Of a DNA stretch of 64,000 nucleotides, positions 24,894 to 34,372 are shown one piece after another; positions within the stretch are counted from its first letter, which is position 1, and each line of letters starts with the position of its first letter. The translations under genes and the position numbers were made by a program. The DNA is taken from NCBI GenBank assembly GCA_910588905.1, contig CAJURZ010000002.1, forward strand, positions 1-64,000, written 5' to 3'. Source of the stretch: an uncultured Eggerthellaceae bacterium (lineage in GTDB: Bacteria > Actinomycetota > Coriobacteriia > Coriobacteriales > Eggerthellaceae). The notes below the pieces were generated by a model. The model ran no database searches. It was not told where the DNA came from and was given only the letters and a program-made list of their open reading frames with translations.

Positions 24894-25424
24894 CTATTTA
24901 GCCTGGAAGATCTCCCCGTTCGCGCAGGCAAAGGAATACTCATCATTCAGCAAGAGCGAGAAATGGAAGATAGGGCGCTCCACCCGGTTCACATACAGCG
25001 GTAGATGGGATACGCCTGCGGGCAGGAAGATGAGGGAGCTCTTGGTGAGCAGATGACGCTCTCCCTCTATCCATATCTCCACCTCACCGCAGAGGTCATA
25101 GGGATGATAGGGATCGGATCCGTAGAAGCAGAGCAGCTCATCTACGGTGTGGGAGTGCGGCTTGCCGATGGTGCCGCTCTCCCCTTCCTCCAAGGCCCAT
25201 CGATCCATGTACTCGTGGTTCGGCTCGTAGTACCAGGCGGTGTTGATCTGGAAGGCTCCCGGCATCACATGGCCGTCCATCCAGTGGACCCTCTTGCGGC
25301 CCGCCTTCTCGTACTTCTCTATGGCCTCCGGTGTGCCATGGATCGCTGGAAGCTGTAGGTCTTGCAAGATGTACTTGCCCCAAACCCCTCCGTTATCCAT
25401 TACAGCAGCATGCTCATCCATCAT
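24894..25424 (-). CDS. Cupin-like protein of the GSDP group
   Basis: A 176-residue protein with a single cupin barrel. Metal ligands are visible as H-S-H with an E five residues on (PHSHTVDELLCF) and a later His in LPAGVSHLPLY. The insertion GSDPYHPYDL is shared with the two cupins at 28866 and 29335, so the three are paralogues. An extra 40-residue N-terminal part contains HWMDGHVMPG. The start ATG 25424 follows GGGAAAGG; ATG 25421 is equally possible. It is the last gene of the MFS-reductase-cupin set. It may isomerise or bind a polar product; no activity can be assigned. Confidence 0.75.
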   Translation of the reverse strand: MMDEHAAVMDNGGVWGKYILQDLQLPAIHGTPEAIEKYEKAGRKRVHWMDGHVMPGAFQINTAWYYEPNHEYMDRWALEEGESGTIGKPHSHTVDELLCFYGSDPYHPYDLCGEVEIWIEGERHLLTKSSLIFLPAGVSHLPLYVNRVERPIFHFSLLLNDEYSFACANGEIFQAK

Positions 25425-25471
25425 CCATCCTTTCCCTTGGTCCAACCGCTCATCCCCTTCGCAACGGGCAG

Positions 25472-27427
25472 CTATAGGATGCTCGCCACGTTGAAGCCAT
25501 CGTGAACGGCCTGCATCACGCTATTGACCTTCTTGCAATCCCCGATGACATAGGTATCCGGTGCCAGGCCCGTGAGGGCTTCCACGGCTTTCTGATCAGA
25601 GGCGAATCCCAAGGACAAGATGATGGTATCAGCCGGGATCTCCTCCTCGCGCCAGCGCTGATCGGCGATGACGGCCCCCCGCTCTGTCACCCGCGCAAGA
25701 TGGCTTTGGAAGCGGAATGCCACGCCATTGTCGGCAAGCTCAGCATCAAGGCATTTGATCCACCGTCCCTTCACCACCTGCTCTGGGTTGCGGTCCACCA
25801 GCGTGACCGTCTTTCCATCCCGAGCAAGCTGGAGAGCGGTTTCGGCACCACTGGGGCCGCCACCGATGAGCACGACATGATCCCCCACCGGTACGGCTCC
25901 CGTATCCACATCTCCGAACCAGATGACGTTATTGAGCTCTTGGCCCGGGAAGTCCGGGATGCGAGGCTCCGCCCCTACAGCGATCACCACGGCATCAGGA
26001 TGAAGCTCGCGGATGCGCTCAGGGGTGGCCTCGGTATCAAGGCGCACCTCTATGAGATCGTTCTTCGCCACTTGAGCGCGCATCCATTCCAGATAGCGGC
26101 GGATATCCTGCTTGTACTCCACCCCAGCGGCTAAGATCAGCTTTCCGCCTAAGCTGCTATCGCGCTCGAAGATCACCGACCGGCACCCGCGCTCCGCCGC
26201 CGAGAGGGCGGTCTGCATGCCCGCCGGTCCCCCGCCTACGATGGCGATGAGCTCGGCATCGGCTTTCGGTGGGATGCGCAGCAGCTGCATCTCCTTCCCG
26301 AGCTTCGGGTTGACAGCGCACCGCACGGGCACTCCCATGCCTGAGTGCTTATTGCACGTCCAGCATCGCAAGCACGGGCGCGTATCCTCGGTCTTTCCGC
26401 GCTTGGCATCATTGACCGTGTTGCCGCCTGCCATGATGGCACGCGCCATGGCGACCATATCCGCCTGACCAGAAGCGAGGATCTCCTCCGCCTCTTCCAT
26501 GGTGGTGATGGAGCCGACGGCTACAACGGGCACTGACACCGCCTTGCGGAACTGCTCGGCATAATGCACGTTGATGCAATGAGGCATGTACATGGGCTGG
26601 ATCATGTACCGCATGGTGCGATCGGAGCTGCACATGCCCGCTGACACGTGGAGCAGATCGATCTTATCCTCGATCATGCGAACGAATTCGATCGTCTCCT
26701 CCGGATGCATGCCGCCCTCTACCAGCTCATCGGCGCTGATGCGGTATTCGATGGCAAAACCTCGGCCAACCTTGGCACGGATGGCATCGAGCACCTCAAG
26801 GGCGAAGCGCGCCCGGTTCTCCAGACTGCCTCCGTAGGCGTCAGTGCGGTGGTTGCAGTAGGGGGAGAGGAACTGCGCGATCAGATGACCATGGGCACCA
26901 TGAAGCATGGCCATCTCCATCCCCGCCTTCTTGCACCGCAAGAAGGCGTTGGCGAAATTCTCGATCACCTCGTCGATCATCGCCTGATCCATCTCATGGA
27001 TGACCTTGAGCGGACGTCCTTCTGCCTTTGCCGCTGCCCTCTCATTGGAGTCATGGATGGATGAGGGGGCTATGTTCTCTGAGCGCGAGCGAATGGAACG
27101 GCCACCGTGCTGGATCTCGATGGAGAGCTTCGCTCCATACCGTGCTACAGCCTCGTTCACCCGGAACAGGTAGTGGATGGCATCATCAGACCCCAGGTTC
27201 AAGCACGGTCGGAAGGTGTTGGAATAGCCGAAATCGATGGGCGTCTCCCCGATGGTCACGATAGCCGCTCCGCTCTTGGCCAGGCTCTCATAATAGGCCA
27301 CCATCGCTTCGGTGCCCTCTCCGTTGAACAGGCCCATGTTGTAACCGGTTGGAGCCATCTCGATCCTGTTCTTCACCGTCACCGGCCCGAAGGTGAATGG
27401 CGTGAATACATGTTCGAACCCGCTCAT
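25472..27427 (-). CDS. Flavin/FeS NADH-dependent ene-reductase (old yellow enzyme, 2,4-dienoyl-CoA reductase type)
   Basis: A 651-residue fusion in the standard order: FMN-binding TIM barrel (residues 1-345; HGAHGHLIAQFLSPYCNHRT at 176-195, GGSLENRARF), a [4Fe-4S] site (C352, C355, C358, C370), then FAD (GGGPAGMQTAL from 398) and NAD(P) (GGGPSGAETALQL) domains. Relatives reduce activated C=C bonds of enoates, dienoyl-CoA or flavonoids; daidzein reductase of gut Coriobacteriia has the same layout. ATG 27427 overlaps the MFS stop as ATGA, so reductase and transporter are co-translated. Substrate unknown; a plant phenolic or unsaturated acid imported by the MFS protein is plausible. Confidence 0.93.
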   Translation of the reverse strand: MSGFEHVFTPFTFGPVTVKNRIEMAPTGYNMGLFNGEGTEAMVAYYESLAKSGAAIVTIGETPIDFGYSNTFRPCLNLGSDDAIHYLFRVNEAVARYGAKLSIEIQHGGRSIRSRSENIAPSSIHDSNERAAAKAEGRPLKVIHEMDQAMIDEVIENFANAFLRCKKAGMEMAMLHGAHGHLIAQFLSPYCNHRTDAYGGSLENRARFALEVLDAIRAKVGRGFAIEYRISADELVEGGMHPEETIEFVRMIEDKIDLLHVSAGMCSSDRTMRYMIQPMYMPHCINVHYAEQFRKAVSVPVVAVGSITTMEEAEEILASGQADMVAMARAIMAGGNTVNDAKRGKTEDTRPCLRCWTCNKHSGMGVPVRCAVNPKLGKEMQLLRIPPKADAELIAIVGGGPAGMQTALSAAERGCRSVIFERDSSLGGKLILAAGVEYKQDIRRYLEWMRAQVAKNDLIEVRLDTEATPERIRELHPDAVVIAVGAEPRIPDFPGQELNNVIWFGDVDTGAVPVGDHVVLIGGGPSGAETALQLARDGKTVTLVDRNPEQVVKGRWIKCLDAELADNGVAFRFQSHLARVTERGAVIADQRWREEEIPADTIILSLGFASDQKAVEALTGLAPDTYVIGDCKKVNSVMQAVHDGFNVASIL

Positions 27428-28623
27428 GCTCTCCCCTTTCCTGATGCATTCGAATCCATTTCCGTTCTATGAGGAGCGGACCGCTTGGCCCGCAGCTTCC
27501 ACCAGAGGAATGCGAAGAACCCCGCGCCCAGCACGCAGGGGCCCGAAAGGAATGCCGCTGCATATCCACAGGAATCCGCCACTGCACCGCCGATGATGGC
27601 GCCGAACCCCTGTCCGGCATCGATGCCAAGATAGAACGTTGAGCTGGCTACGCCCCGCTTCTCATCGGGAGCATCCTTGAGCACGCATCCTTGGATAGAG
27701 GACTGAGCCGCCCCTTGGCCGAAGATGCGGAAGACCGCCCCCGCAAGGATCATCGGTAGCGACGCTGCCAGCGCGATCGCTGTCACCGCCAAGCCCTCCG
27801 ATGCGAAGCCGACAAGGGCGATGCCTGTAAGCCCGCGCCTGTCCGTGATGCGACCAGCCAAGGGACGCACGAACACCATTCCCAGAGAGGAGATGAAGAA
27901 GAACCAGGCGATGCCGCTGATGCCACGCTCGTCTCCCAGCAGCACCATGAAGCTGGAGGTCAGACCCGCACAGAACGCGAAGGAAAGCGCTGACACCGAA
28001 AGGGGGATGGCATCCACATCGATGGTCTGTGCCAATGAGAACCGGGTGGGCGGCGGGGGATCATAGGGCTTGACGGGAAGCGCGAAGCTCACCCCAGCAG
28101 CTCCCAGCATGAGCAGGGCCCCTCCGAAGAAAGCCATGGCATGGCCGATGCCCTCTGCCACCGCTATCCCGAGCCCCGGGCCCAGCGACATGCCCACCAT
28201 GGCAGCGATCCCCACATACCCCACGCCCTCGGCGATGCGATGGGAGGGGATGAAGTCGATGGCTATGACGGTGATGACCGTGGTCTGGATGGAGAGCGCG
28301 AGCGCATGCAAGACACGGAACGCCACGAGCATGACAGCGGTCTGGGAAAGCCCGTAGCCTATCATGGCCACTGCCCCTATGACGAGTCCGAGCAGCATGA
28401 ATCGAATGCGGTTCACATGGTCAGAGGCATATCCCACGAAGGGACGGAACGCCAAGGCGCAGAAGGAGAACATCCCAGCGATGAGGCCCGCCATGGCCGT
28501 GGTCTCGCCGATGAGCACGGCGTACTGCGCGATCAGGGGCGTCACCATATTGAAGGACAGCATATAGACCGTCTGGAGGAGCAGGCAGAGGGCAAAGCCT
28601 TTGTTCCAAAGCTTCCCGTCCAT
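27424..28623 (-). CDS. MFS transporter coupled to the ene-reductase
   Basis: A 399-residue permease with twelve membrane segments. The motif after helix 2 is GYASDHVNRIRFMLLG and the half-way loop after helix 6 is short (LPVKPYDPPPPTRFSL). GGAGGGG stands just before ATG 28623. The last codons overlap the reductase start by four bases, a strong sign that this transporter serves the reductase, importing its substrate or exporting its product. Confidence 0.9.
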   Translation of the reverse strand: MDGKLWNKGFALCLLLQTVYMLSFNMVTPLIAQYAVLIGETTAMAGLIAGMFSFCALAFRPFVGYASDHVNRIRFMLLGLVIGAVAMIGYGLSQTAVMLVAFRVLHALALSIQTTVITVIAIDFIPSHRIAEGVGYVGIAAMVGMSLGPGLGIAVAEGIGHAMAFFGGALLMLGAAGVSFALPVKPYDPPPPTRFSLAQTIDVDAIPLSVSALSFAFCAGLTSSFMVLLGDERGISGIAWFFFISSLGMVFVRPLAGRITDRRGLTGIALVGFASEGLAVTAIALAASLPMILAGAVFRIFGQGAAQSSIQGCVLKDAPDEKRGVASSTFYLGIDAGQGFGAIIGGAVADSCGYAAAFLSGPCVLGAGFFAFLWWKLRAKRSAPHRTEMDSNASGKGRA

Positions 28624-28865
28624 GCCCCTCCCCTCTCCGATACCCCATCAAACCCCCGTTCTGCAGCGCACTATAGCCCGGAGAGATCTGCAGCCGCTAC
28701 CTACGAACCATGAGAAAAAAGGGGGATATGTTTGGCGGAATCAGCAATGGCGCTCCAAGGATGCAGGGAGATATATTCGATGGGCCCCCTGGGAAGCCCA
28801 TCGCCCAGAGAAGGGGTGCTCTTGCCAAGCTTCGGATAACCAACCAAGGGAAGGAGAGGATGACC

Positions 28866-29279
28866 ATGGCCAACCTCGAACGTTATGTGTCGCACTTCGT
28901 TCGCCCGAACAGCCATCAGATGACCGAGGACGGGGAGACCTTTCGCCGCAATATCTTGCTTCTGAATGGAGACGTGCTGCCGGGAGCCCCTTACTTCACC
29001 ATCACCTGGTATTGCAATCCGGGGGATCCTTGCACCGACACCCACGTCCATGACTTCGACGAATACCTCGGCTTCGCCGGTTCTGACCCAGATGATCCCA
29101 CGAATCTGAACGGGCGAGTCCGCTTCATGATAGACGGTGAATGGGTGACCATCGAAGAGAGCACCATCCTCTTCATCCCGGCTGGCGTCCCGCACTGTCC
29201 CTACTACATCGAGCGCGTGGATAAGCCCATCATCCACTGGTCCGGTGGCAATTCCGGAGTCTATCAACAGCTGAGATAG
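28866..29279 (+). CDS. Cupin-like protein of the GSDP group
   Basis: A 137-residue single-domain cupin with metal ligands H-V-H and E in THVHDFDEYLGF and His in IPAGVPHCPYY. The signature GSDPDDPTNL links it to its neighbours at 29335 and 24894. ATG 28866 is chosen because GGAG is nine bases upstream and because MANLERYVSHF aligns with MSAAEKYLSTY of the next protein; an upstream in-frame start would add 50 non-conserved residues. The 242-base spacer before it, shared with the divergent MFS gene, shows no clear promoter. Function unknown. Confidence 0.8.
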   Translation: MANLERYVSHFVRPNSHQMTEDGETFRRNILLLNGDVLPGAPYFTITWYCNPGDPCTDTHVHDFDEYLGFAGSDPDDPTNLNGRVRFMIDGEWVTIEESTILFIPAGVPHCPYYIERVDKPIIHWSGGNSGVYQQLR

Positions 29280-29334
29280 CACGTGGTCGGGCTCTGACCC
29301 TTTACCCTGAGCCCGTAACGAACAAGGAGGAACC

Positions 29335-29754
29335 ATGAGCGCAGCAGAGAAGTACCTCTCGACCTATTCTCTTGATTTCGACAACATAGATGACGAAGGC
29401 GATGTCATCCGCCGCAATGTCATCCTGCTCAACTCCGACGTGATCCCCGGAGCACCCTATTTCACCCTTACCTGGTTCTTGAAGAACACCGGGATGATGC
29501 AGAAGCCCCACACCCATGATTTCGATGAGCATGTCGGGTTCGTTGGATCCGACCCCGATGACCCCACTGACCTGGGAGCCGTCGTGCGCTTCATGGTAGA
29601 CGATGAATGGATCACCATGGATAAGAGCGGGGTCATCTTCATTCCTGCCGGAGTGAAGCACTGCCCCTATGTCATCGAAGAGGTCAGACGTCCTGTGATC
29701 CACTGGTCCGCCGGATCCACCGGCACCTATGCTCAGGCAGTGACCGCTTCCTGA
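29335..29754 (+). CDS. Cupin-like protein of the GSDP group
   Basis: A 139-residue paralogue of the preceding cupin, about half of its residues identical by eye. Ligands are H-T-H with E (PHTHDFDEHVGF) and His in IPAGVKHCPYV; the signature GSDPDDPTDL is present. AAGGAGG stands four bases before ATG 29335. The two genes are 55 bases apart and form a bicistronic unit closed by a terminator at 29789. Tandem duplication gave two near-equal proteins, which suggests a heteromeric or two-substrate role. Confidence 0.8.
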   Translation: MSAAEKYLSTYSLDFDNIDDEGDVIRRNVILLNSDVIPGAPYFTLTWFLKNTGMMQKPHTHDFDEHVGFVGSDPDDPTDLGAVVRFMVDDEWITMDKSGVIFIPAGVKHCPYVIEEVRRPVIHWSAGSTGTYAQAVTAS

Positions 29755-29788
29755 GCTGAGCCTTCCTGACAAGGCCTTCCCTGTCTAT

Positions 29789-29814
29789 GCCCCTGGCCCT
29801 GCCGGGGGCTTTTC
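29789..29814 (+). terminator. Intrinsic terminator after the cupin pair
   Basis: GCCCC (29789-29793) pairs with GGGGC (29805-29809), followed by TTTTC. Positioned 35 bases after the second cupin stop. Confidence 0.65.
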
Positions 29815-29829
29815 TATGGCGGAAGCATT

Positions 29830-29854
29830 GGGCCGAACACGTTCGGCCCCTACG
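29830..29854 (+). repeat. Dispersed palindromic element, copy 1
   Basis: GGGCCGAAC-AC-GTTCGGCCC followed by CTACG. The 9-bp arms are perfect. It shares the GGG-stem-CCC-CTACG plan with copies near 40.5 kb and 57.7 kb, but with different paired bases. It lies between the cupin terminator and a convergent flavoprotein gene. Confidence 0.7.
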
Positions 29855-29896
29855 CAGGCGACGCGTCATTCCCTCCCATGACTCCGTGCTGCTGTC

Positions 29897-31564
29897 CTAC
29901 CCTTGGCTGGCAGCAACCGCCTCCATGACCGCCTCGGCCACACGTAGCCCATCGCAGGCAGCGCTCATGATGCCACCTGCATAGCCTGCGCCTTCGCCTA
30001 CCGGGTAGATACCTGGATGGGAGACGGACTGGAGCGTGTCGCCATCGCGCACGATGCGCACGGGGCTGGAGCTGCGCGCCTCCACCGCCGTCATGACCGC
30101 CTCTGGTGCGTCGAAGCCATGCAGCTTGTGGCCCATTGCCGGGATGGCCTCCTCAAGCGCAGCAGTCACGAAGGGCGGAAGCACGCTGTGCAGATCCGTT
30201 TCTATCACATGGCGCGGATAGGTTGGCTGCACAGACCCTGAGGCCACAAGGCGCGAAGAGCCATCCTCTGGGTTCAAGAAGCTGCCCACCGTTTGCGCCG
30301 GAGCGGCGAAGCTGAAGCCTCCTACCTGGAATGCCTCCCATTCCAATGCCCGTTGGAAGCGCACGCCTGCCAATACTCCCTCTTCCAACGGGAAGTCATC
30401 GGGGCGCACCTCTACCAAGAGCGCGCTGTTCGCATTCTCTCCACTCCGCGCGTGGTCGCTCATGCCGTTCACGCAGACGCCACCTGCCTCGCTGGCGGCA
30501 GCGACCACCTGGCCACCCGGGCACATGCAGAACGTATAGACGCCACGATCTTGTGGGGTATGCACCGCCAGCTTGTAGTCCGCTGGCGGCAACGCCGGAT
30601 GGCCCGCGGAAGAGCCGTACTGGGCTTCATCGATAGCGCGCTGCGCATGCTCGATGCGCACGCCCACAGCGAAGGGCTTGCGTGCCATGGTCACACCAGC
30701 GTCATCCAGCATAGCGAAGGTGTCTCGGGCCGAATGGCCGATAGCCAGCATGAGCGCATCGGTTTCGATCTCCTCCTCGCTTCCCGTGCGAAGGTCGCGC
30801 ACGGTTGCGCTGATGGTGCCGGAAGCGGTGATTCTCTGGCCCACGAGCTGAGCGGCGAAGCGCACCTCACCCCCAGCATCTTCTATCTGCCGACGCAGGT
30901 TCTTGACCACCTTCGGCAAGTAGTCTGTGCCGATATGGGGCTTCGCATCCACTAGGATATCCTCAGGCGCCCCGCAAGCTACGAACTCCTCTAGCACGAA
31001 GCGCGCGAAGGGGCTCTTCGTGCCCGTGGTCAGCTTCCCATCGGAGAACGTGCCTGCACCGCCCTCGCCGAACTGGATGTTCGACTGCGCATCCAGCGGC
31101 CCTCCCTGCGCGAACGTGCGCACATCTTCCATGCGCTCCTCCACCGCACGGCCGCGTTCCAGAAGCAAGGGCTTGAGCCCGGCGCGCGCCAACGCCAGCG
31201 CACAGAAGAGCCCTGCAGGCCCCGCCCCCACGACGACCGGGCGCATGAAACGCGCCTTTCGCGCTGCATCCTCCAGAGAGGGGAACGTCACCGGCGCAGG
31301 CACCTTCGGCGATCCCACCTGCACGCCTTTCCTCGGATGCAATTCCGAAGGATCATCCACGCCTGCGATGTCTGCCTGCACGTTCAATACGAAATGGACG
31401 TCAGAGCGCTTTCGGGCATCTACTGCTTTACGGACGATGCGCACATCGCGCACGCGCCTCTCCGCCACGCCGAGCGCCCGCGCCACCTCGCCCAAGAGCT
31501 GCTGCTCGCGCCCGGGGAGCATCGCATCCAAGGATGCCTGTACGTTGTTCGCTTGCAGGATCAC
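29897..31564 (-). CDS. FAD-dependent oxidoreductase, COG2509-like
   Basis: A 555-residue flavoprotein. After an N-terminal domain (VRDVRIVRKAVDARKRSDVH) comes the FAD P-loop VVVGAGPAGLFCALALA near residue 110, then QSNIQFGEGGAGTFSDGKL, the hallmark of this family of uncharacterised dehydrogenases. The end PVGEGAGYAGGIMSAACDG closes the FAD site. I place the start at GTG 31564, which overlaps the upstream flavoprotein stop as GTGA and has GGAG before it; the frame stays open 74 codons further, inside the neighbour, and is not protein-like there. Reaction unknown. Confidence 0.85.
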   Translation of the reverse strand: MILQANNVQASLDAMLPGREQQLLGEVARALGVAERRVRDVRIVRKAVDARKRSDVHFVLNVQADIAGVDDPSELHPRKGVQVGSPKVPAPVTFPSLEDAARKARFMRPVVVGAGPAGLFCALALARAGLKPLLLERGRAVEERMEDVRTFAQGGPLDAQSNIQFGEGGAGTFSDGKLTTGTKSPFARFVLEEFVACGAPEDILVDAKPHIGTDYLPKVVKNLRRQIEDAGGEVRFAAQLVGQRITASGTISATVRDLRTGSEEEIETDALMLAIGHSARDTFAMLDDAGVTMARKPFAVGVRIEHAQRAIDEAQYGSSAGHPALPPADYKLAVHTPQDRGVYTFCMCPGGQVVAAASEAGGVCVNGMSDHARSGENANSALLVEVRPDDFPLEEGVLAGVRFQRALEWEAFQVGGFSFAAPAQTVGSFLNPEDGSSRLVASGSVQPTYPRHVIETDLHSVLPPFVTAALEEAIPAMGHKLHGFDAPEAVMTAVEARSSSPVRIVRDGDTLQSVSHPGIYPVGEGAGYAGGIMSAACDGLRVAEAVMEAVAASQG

Positions 31565-32784
31565 ACCAAGCTCCAACCCGCCAACATGCCGGTAGCGAAT
31601 GCCCAGTGCAGATTGAAGCCCCCACAGGCGCCGTCCATATCCAATGCCTCTCCCAGGACATGCAGCCCAGGAACGGCCTTGGCTTCCAGCGTTTCCAGAT
31701 CGAAGGCATCCAATGAGAAGCCACCCCGATGCACTTGGCAGAGCTCCGCATCCCCCATGTCCTTGACAGGCAGGTCGAAGGCGCACGAACGCTCAGCCAA
31801 CCGGGCGGCGCTCTCCTCCGTTGCCTCTTCGGCCCCTTCCAGCCCCAGGCTCTTCAGCACCTGATCGGCCACCAGGGGCAGCACCGCCCCTTGGAGTAGC
31901 TCGAAGTTCGAAGGCGCCTTCGCCATGACCTGAGAGAGGGTCTTGAGCCGTGAACCCATAAGAGCGCAGGGGTCAGCCTCATCCGGCAGGAGATCCAAGC
32001 GGATCGCATCCCCCGGCTGCGCCGAACGGGACAGGTTGAAGATGGCGATACCGGACACGCCGTACTTGCGGAAGAGGACCTCTCCTCGCTCCTCCGCCAA
32101 GCGCGCACCCTGTCGCAGCAAGCTTGCGCTGCAGCGGACGCGGACGTTATCCAAGGGACGGGTGAACCGGTTATCCGTCATCAACGGACCGAGGATAGGC
32201 GTGGGCTGAGCATAGGGAAGGAGCCCGTCAAGGCCTAAGGGTCCCGCCGCGCCTCCCGCTGCCAGCACAGCCTTCCGAACGCGTATCAGTTCCCCTCCTT
32301 GAAGGTGCACGGTGAAATGAGAGCGATCGGTCTTCGGAGGGACGATACACTCCACCGGCGCCGAGAGGCGAACCTCCACGCCGAACCGGAGCAAGGGGGA
32401 GCGGAGCACATCCAGCACCACGCTGGCCTTGTTCGCCAACGGATACAGCCGCCCCTCGGCTTCCTCCCGCCAGATCAGCCCCAACCGTTCGAAGAAGCCC
32501 ACCACGGGGTTCACCGATGCAGGGAGCCACGCTGAGCGCTCATCCAACGCCTCAGCAACCGCCTTGAACCCGTGAGGATCGTTGTACGCCTCAGGTCGGA
32601 TATCCGCGTTGGAGAAGTTGCAGCGGCCATTGCCCGAGCGCAGGATGGGACGGCCGATCTTGTCCGCCGCCTCGAGGATGATGATAGAAGGAAGCTCCCG
32701 GCCTGCGCGCAATGCGCCCTCGCAGGCTGCCACGGCGCACACGAGGCCCGATGCCCCTCCTCCTATGATGGCGATATCATGCAT
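31561..32784 (-). CDS. HI0933-family NAD(P)/FAD-dependent oxidoreductase
   Basis: A 407-residue flavoprotein of the HI0933/YhiN group. The N-terminal dinucleotide motif is IAIIGGGASGLVCAVAA, then GRPILRSGNGRCNFSN, the family signature, and near the end LHVLGEALDMDGACGGFNLHWAFATG. Members are widespread and unassigned; some are called aminoacetone oxidases. It overlaps the next flavoprotein by four bases, so both are made together. No strong ribosome site was seen before ATG 32784. Confidence 0.88.
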   Translation of the reverse strand: MHDIAIIGGGASGLVCAVAACEGALRAGRELPSIIILEAADKIGRPILRSGNGRCNFSNADIRPEAYNDPHGFKAVAEALDERSAWLPASVNPVVGFFERLGLIWREEAEGRLYPLANKASVVLDVLRSPLLRFGVEVRLSAPVECIVPPKTDRSHFTVHLQGGELIRVRKAVLAAGGAAGPLGLDGLLPYAQPTPILGPLMTDNRFTRPLDNVRVRCSASLLRQGARLAEERGEVLFRKYGVSGIAIFNLSRSAQPGDAIRLDLLPDEADPCALMGSRLKTLSQVMAKAPSNFELLQGAVLPLVADQVLKSLGLEGAEEATEESAARLAERSCAFDLPVKDMGDAELCQVHRGGFSLDAFDLETLEAKAVPGLHVLGEALDMDGACGGFNLHWAFATGMLAGWSLV

Positions 32785-32826
32785 AGGAGAGACCGATCGA
32801 GCTCAGCTCGATGATGCATCCCCTGG

Positions 32827-34254
32827 TCACTTGGATGCCACTTGGGGAATGGGGTCCGTATCCTCTTCGTCCAGGTTATCCTCATAGACATAGTGCTTCG
32901 TCTCGCGGGCGATCATGCCCGAGAGCAGGAGCACCACGATGATATTCGGCACCGCCATGAGCGCATTGGTGATATCGGAGATAGACCAGACCAGGTCTCC
33001 CACTCCAATGGCACCCAAGAATGCCACCACCAGATAGAGCACCTGATAGGGACGGATGGCGTAATGCCCGAAGAGGTAGGTGATGCAGCGGTTGCCATAA
33101 TAGGACCAACCCAGGATGGTGGAGTAGGCGAACAGGATCATGCCCACCACCAGGATAGGCGTACCGATATAGGGGATCTCAGCGAAGGCAGCGCTGGTGA
33201 GCTCAGCCCCGGCCGTGATGCTCCCCGACATGACCTGCTGCTGCAAGTCAGCATTGCCCAGCATGGTGGACACCAGCACCAGGCCAGTGAGGGCGCACAC
33301 GATGACGGTATCCCAGAACGTGCCCGTCATGGAAACAAGAGCCTGCCGAGCCGGATTGCGGGTGGAGGCAGCCGAGGCCACGATAGGCGCGGAACCCAAG
33401 CCGGACTCGTTCGAGAACAGGCCGCGGGCGCAACCGTACTGCATGGCGATCATGACCCCTGAACCCAGAGCACCGCCGAAGGCAGCCTTCGGCGTGAACG
33501 CGCACTCCAGGATCAGGCAGAGCGCGGGCCACACATAGGCCCAATTGATACACAGGATGATGATGCAGCCGATGGTATAGGCAATGGCCATGAACGGCAC
33601 CAGCTTCTCGCACACCCGGGAGATGACCTTCACGCCCCCAAGCACCACCAGGCCCACCAACACCACGATGGCAAGGCCCATGGCCCACTCGGGCACACCG
33701 GGGATGTTGGTGGTGACCACCGAGGTCATGGCCTGAGACTGCACCGCAGCGCCGATCCCGAAGGAGGCGATGGCTGCCAGGAGCGCAAAGGCACCTGCCC
33801 CCAAGAGCGCCCACCAGGGAATGGAGCCGTCTTTGCGCTGGAACGCCCTGCGCCACGCGTACATGGCGCCACCCAGCATGTTGCCGTTATGGTCTTTGAC
33901 GCGATACTTCACCGCTGCGAAGGTCTCTGAGTACTTCGTGGCTATGCCGAAGACGCCGGTGATCCACATCCAGAAGATGGCTCCCGGACCACCCGCCATG
34001 ATGGCCGTGCCCACGCCCACGATGTTGCCCGTGCCGATGGTAGCGGAAAGGGCAGTGCATAAGGCACCGAACTGGCTGATATCACCGGGTGCGTTCGGGT
34101 CCTTGGTGACAGAGAGCTTGATGCCCCGCCCCAGCTTGCGCTGGATGAAGCCGGTCCTGAACGTCAGGAATACGTGAGCCCCCAACAAGAGGACCAGCAT
34201 GGGAATGCCCCATACGAAATCATCTATGGCACCTATGATCTCTTGAATATCCAT
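32827..34254 (-). CDS. AGCS-family sodium:alanine/glycine symporter
   Basis: A 475-residue symporter with about eleven membrane segments. Signatures are ALSATIGTGNIVGVGTAIMA, GPGAIFWMWITGVFGIATKY, GNMLGGAMYAWRRAF and ARGLFSNESGLGSAPIVASA, all typical of AlsT/AGCS. It takes up alanine or glycine with sodium. GAGGG lies seven bases before ATG 34254. A TATAAT box on the same strand lies about 48 bases upstream, so the gene is probably transcribed on its own or with the two flavoproteins after it. Confidence 0.95.
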   Translation of the reverse strand: MDIQEIIGAIDDFVWGIPMLVLLLGAHVFLTFRTGFIQRKLGRGIKLSVTKDPNAPGDISQFGALCTALSATIGTGNIVGVGTAIMAGGPGAIFWMWITGVFGIATKYSETFAAVKYRVKDHNGNMLGGAMYAWRRAFQRKDGSIPWWALLGAGAFALLAAIASFGIGAAVQSQAMTSVVTTNIPGVPEWAMGLAIVVLVGLVVLGGVKVISRVCEKLVPFMAIAYTIGCIIILCINWAYVWPALCLILECAFTPKAAFGGALGSGVMIAMQYGCARGLFSNESGLGSAPIVASAASTRNPARQALVSMTGTFWDTVIVCALTGLVLVSTMLGNADLQQQVMSGSITAGAELTSAAFAEIPYIGTPILVVGMILFAYSTILGWSYYGNRCITYLFGHYAIRPYQVLYLVVAFLGAIGVGDLVWSISDITNALMAVPNIIVVLLLSGMIARETKHYVYEDNLDEEDTDPIPQVASK

Positions 34255-34277
34255 CGATCATCCCTCATTCGCGAAGT

Positions 34278-34307
34278 GCTTTACCGGACTAAAGCTACCC
34301 GATTATA
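34278..34307 (-). promoter_or_regulatory. -10 box and 5' hairpin upstream of the AGCS gene
   Basis: A consensus TATAAT on the minus strand (34302-34307) without a good -35. The predicted transcript would begin near 34295, exactly at a GCTTTA-N6-TAAAGC hairpin (34278-34295). Confidence 0.35.
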
Positions 34308-34372
34308 TTTCTGAGGGATGTAACGCCGCCATTAACTTCGGCGAAGGGCGTCTGCGATGCCCGACAGCAAGA

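Noticed and set aside
31565..31786. N-terminal extension of the COG2509-like flavoprotein
   Set aside because: The extra 74 codons lie inside the upstream flavoprotein gene, are not like the family and lack a ribosome site; GTG 31564 fits better.
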